From positions 1-22,510 of the forward strand of contig JBBRHH010000025.1 in assembly GCA_038222915.1 (NCBI GenBank): a DNA stretch of 22,510 nt, written 5' to 3'. How positions within the stretch are numbered: position 1 is the stretch's first letter; each line of letters begins with the position of its first letter. The translations under genes and the position numbers were made by a program. Below are positions 21,973 to 22,510 of the stretch, piece by piece. The notes under the pieces were generated by a model. That model ran no database searches, was not told the origin of the DNA, and saw only the letters and a list, made by a program, of their open reading frames with translations. Source of the stretch: JBBRHH01 sp038222915 (GTDB lineage Bacteria; Planctomycetota; Phycisphaerae; Tepidisphaerales; Tepidisphaeraceae).

Positions 21973-22510
21973 ATGATCCAATCCTGTTCCACCCATAGAG
22001 TTGAGAGCTTGGAACCAAGACTGCTATGTAGCCACGCCCTTCCAGCCGTAGTGGCCTCACGTCCGATTTCAGGCGCGGGCGACCTGGTACATACGACCGC
22101 AAAGTTGTCGCTTGCGCGCGGTGGGATCGGCGCAGTATCAGTTGGCACCAAGGCAATATTTGCAGGCGGCGAGATTGGTGCGCCGGTCAATGCCGTCGAT
22201 ATTTATGACTCGGCAACGGGGAAATGGTCGACCGCCAAACTCACGTACGCCACTGGCCACGAAATCGCTTTGGCGGTTGGAGGCAAGGCACTGTTTACGT
22301 CTGGCGTCGGTGTCGACATTTATGATGCACAGACGGGTCTTAGGTCCAGCACGAATCTGTCTCAACCACCTGGGGGGCTCGCGGCAGGTGGTGCAGGGAA
22401 CGTCGCAATATTTGCTGGAGGCGATGATGGGGGGGTGGTAAGCGATGTCGCTGACATCTTTAACGCTCAAAATGGGGCATGGTCAACTTCTAAGCTGTCC
22501 AAGGCTCGGA
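21973..22510 (+). CDS. LEPR-XLL-type secreted protein with Kelch-like repeats, 3' end missing
   Basis: The frame from ATG 21973 is open to the edge of the window, giving 179 residues. The N-terminus MIQSCSTHRVESLEPRLLCS contains the LEPR-x-L-L-type motif (Cys at the last Leu position) that marks many exported planctomycete proteins. After it come Kelch-like blades of about 45-50 residues: KAIFAGGEIG...NAVDIYDSATGKWSTAKL, KALFTSGVG-VDIYDAQTG, and NVAIFAGGDDGGVVSDVADIFNAQNGAWSTSKL, each with a Gly-Gly, an aromatic-Asp and a Trp or equivalent. A beta-propeller is expected, used for protein or glycan binding at the cell surface. A weak AGGTG precedes the start. The C-terminus and any anchor lie outside. 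Confidence 0.75.
   Translation, partial: MIQSCSTHRVESLEPRLLCSHALPAVVASRPISGAGDLVHTTAKLSLARGGIGAVSVGTKAIFAGGEIGAPVNAVDIYDSATGKWSTAKLTYATGHEIALAVGGKALFTSGVGVDIYDAQTGLRSSTNLSQPPGGLAAGGAGNVAIFAGGDDGGVVSDVADIFNAQNGAWSTSKLSKAR

Overview
The window is about 22.5 kb of a high-GC bacterial chromosome, most likely from a planctomycete (Planctomycetota, perhaps Phycisphaerae-like). This is inferred from the LEPR-type N-terminal motif on the secreted Kelch protein at the right edge, the two-domain 6-pyruvoyl-tetrahydropterin-synthase-like protein, and the strongly C/G-ending codon use of the housekeeping genes. No ribosomal RNA or phylogenetic marker is present, so this placement stays provisional.

Layout. 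1-4213: the end of a secreted-type alpha/beta hydrolase; an alkylation-repair operon (Ada zinc domain + AraC HTH + AlkA glycosylase fusion, overlapped by an Ogt methyltransferase); a membrane-anchored protein of unknown function; and a DinB-like protein. 4214-9909: a visibly more AT-rich accessory stretch anchored on a tRNA-Pro gene (9910-9983, minus). It holds a divergent SDR/TetR pair, a frameshifted pentapeptide-like gene, a short PvcA/DIT1-like ORF, and a HEPN-domain protein with a small partner gene. These units are separated by fragments resembling the 3' end of the tRNA, three of which carry an adjoining hairpin. 9910-14309: the tRNA, then minus-strand genes for a lipoprotein amidase, a glutaredoxin-like protein, a TIM-barrel sugar isomerase, a conserved BshC-like protein and a family-2 glycosyltransferase; the last four form a tightly overlapping operon. 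14475-16354: a sigma70-like promoter followed by a TPR lipoprotein and an RluA-type pseudouridine synthase, translationally overlapped. 16368-18201: argB-argF. 18311-18647: a Cys-rich bufferin-like secreted peptide with its own terminator. 18927-19748: the double PTPS-like gene. 20065-20951: a DUF6714-like protein and a small hypothetical protein. 20952-21972: a repeat-rich spacer. 21973-end: a LEPR/Kelch protein cut by the window edge.

The best candidate for something undescribed is the tRNA-Pro-anchored accessory region. Degenerate copies of the tRNA 3' half (about 4716, 6559, 7421 and 8431, plus one inverted at 9761) partition small gene modules, as if cargo had been added repeatedly at one attachment site. 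Two of the copies are followed by a near-identical block of about 73 nt that can fold into a three-way junction. No integrase is visible in the window, so this is inference from sequence pattern. The second candidate is the GT2 / BshC-like / isomerase / glutaredoxin operon.
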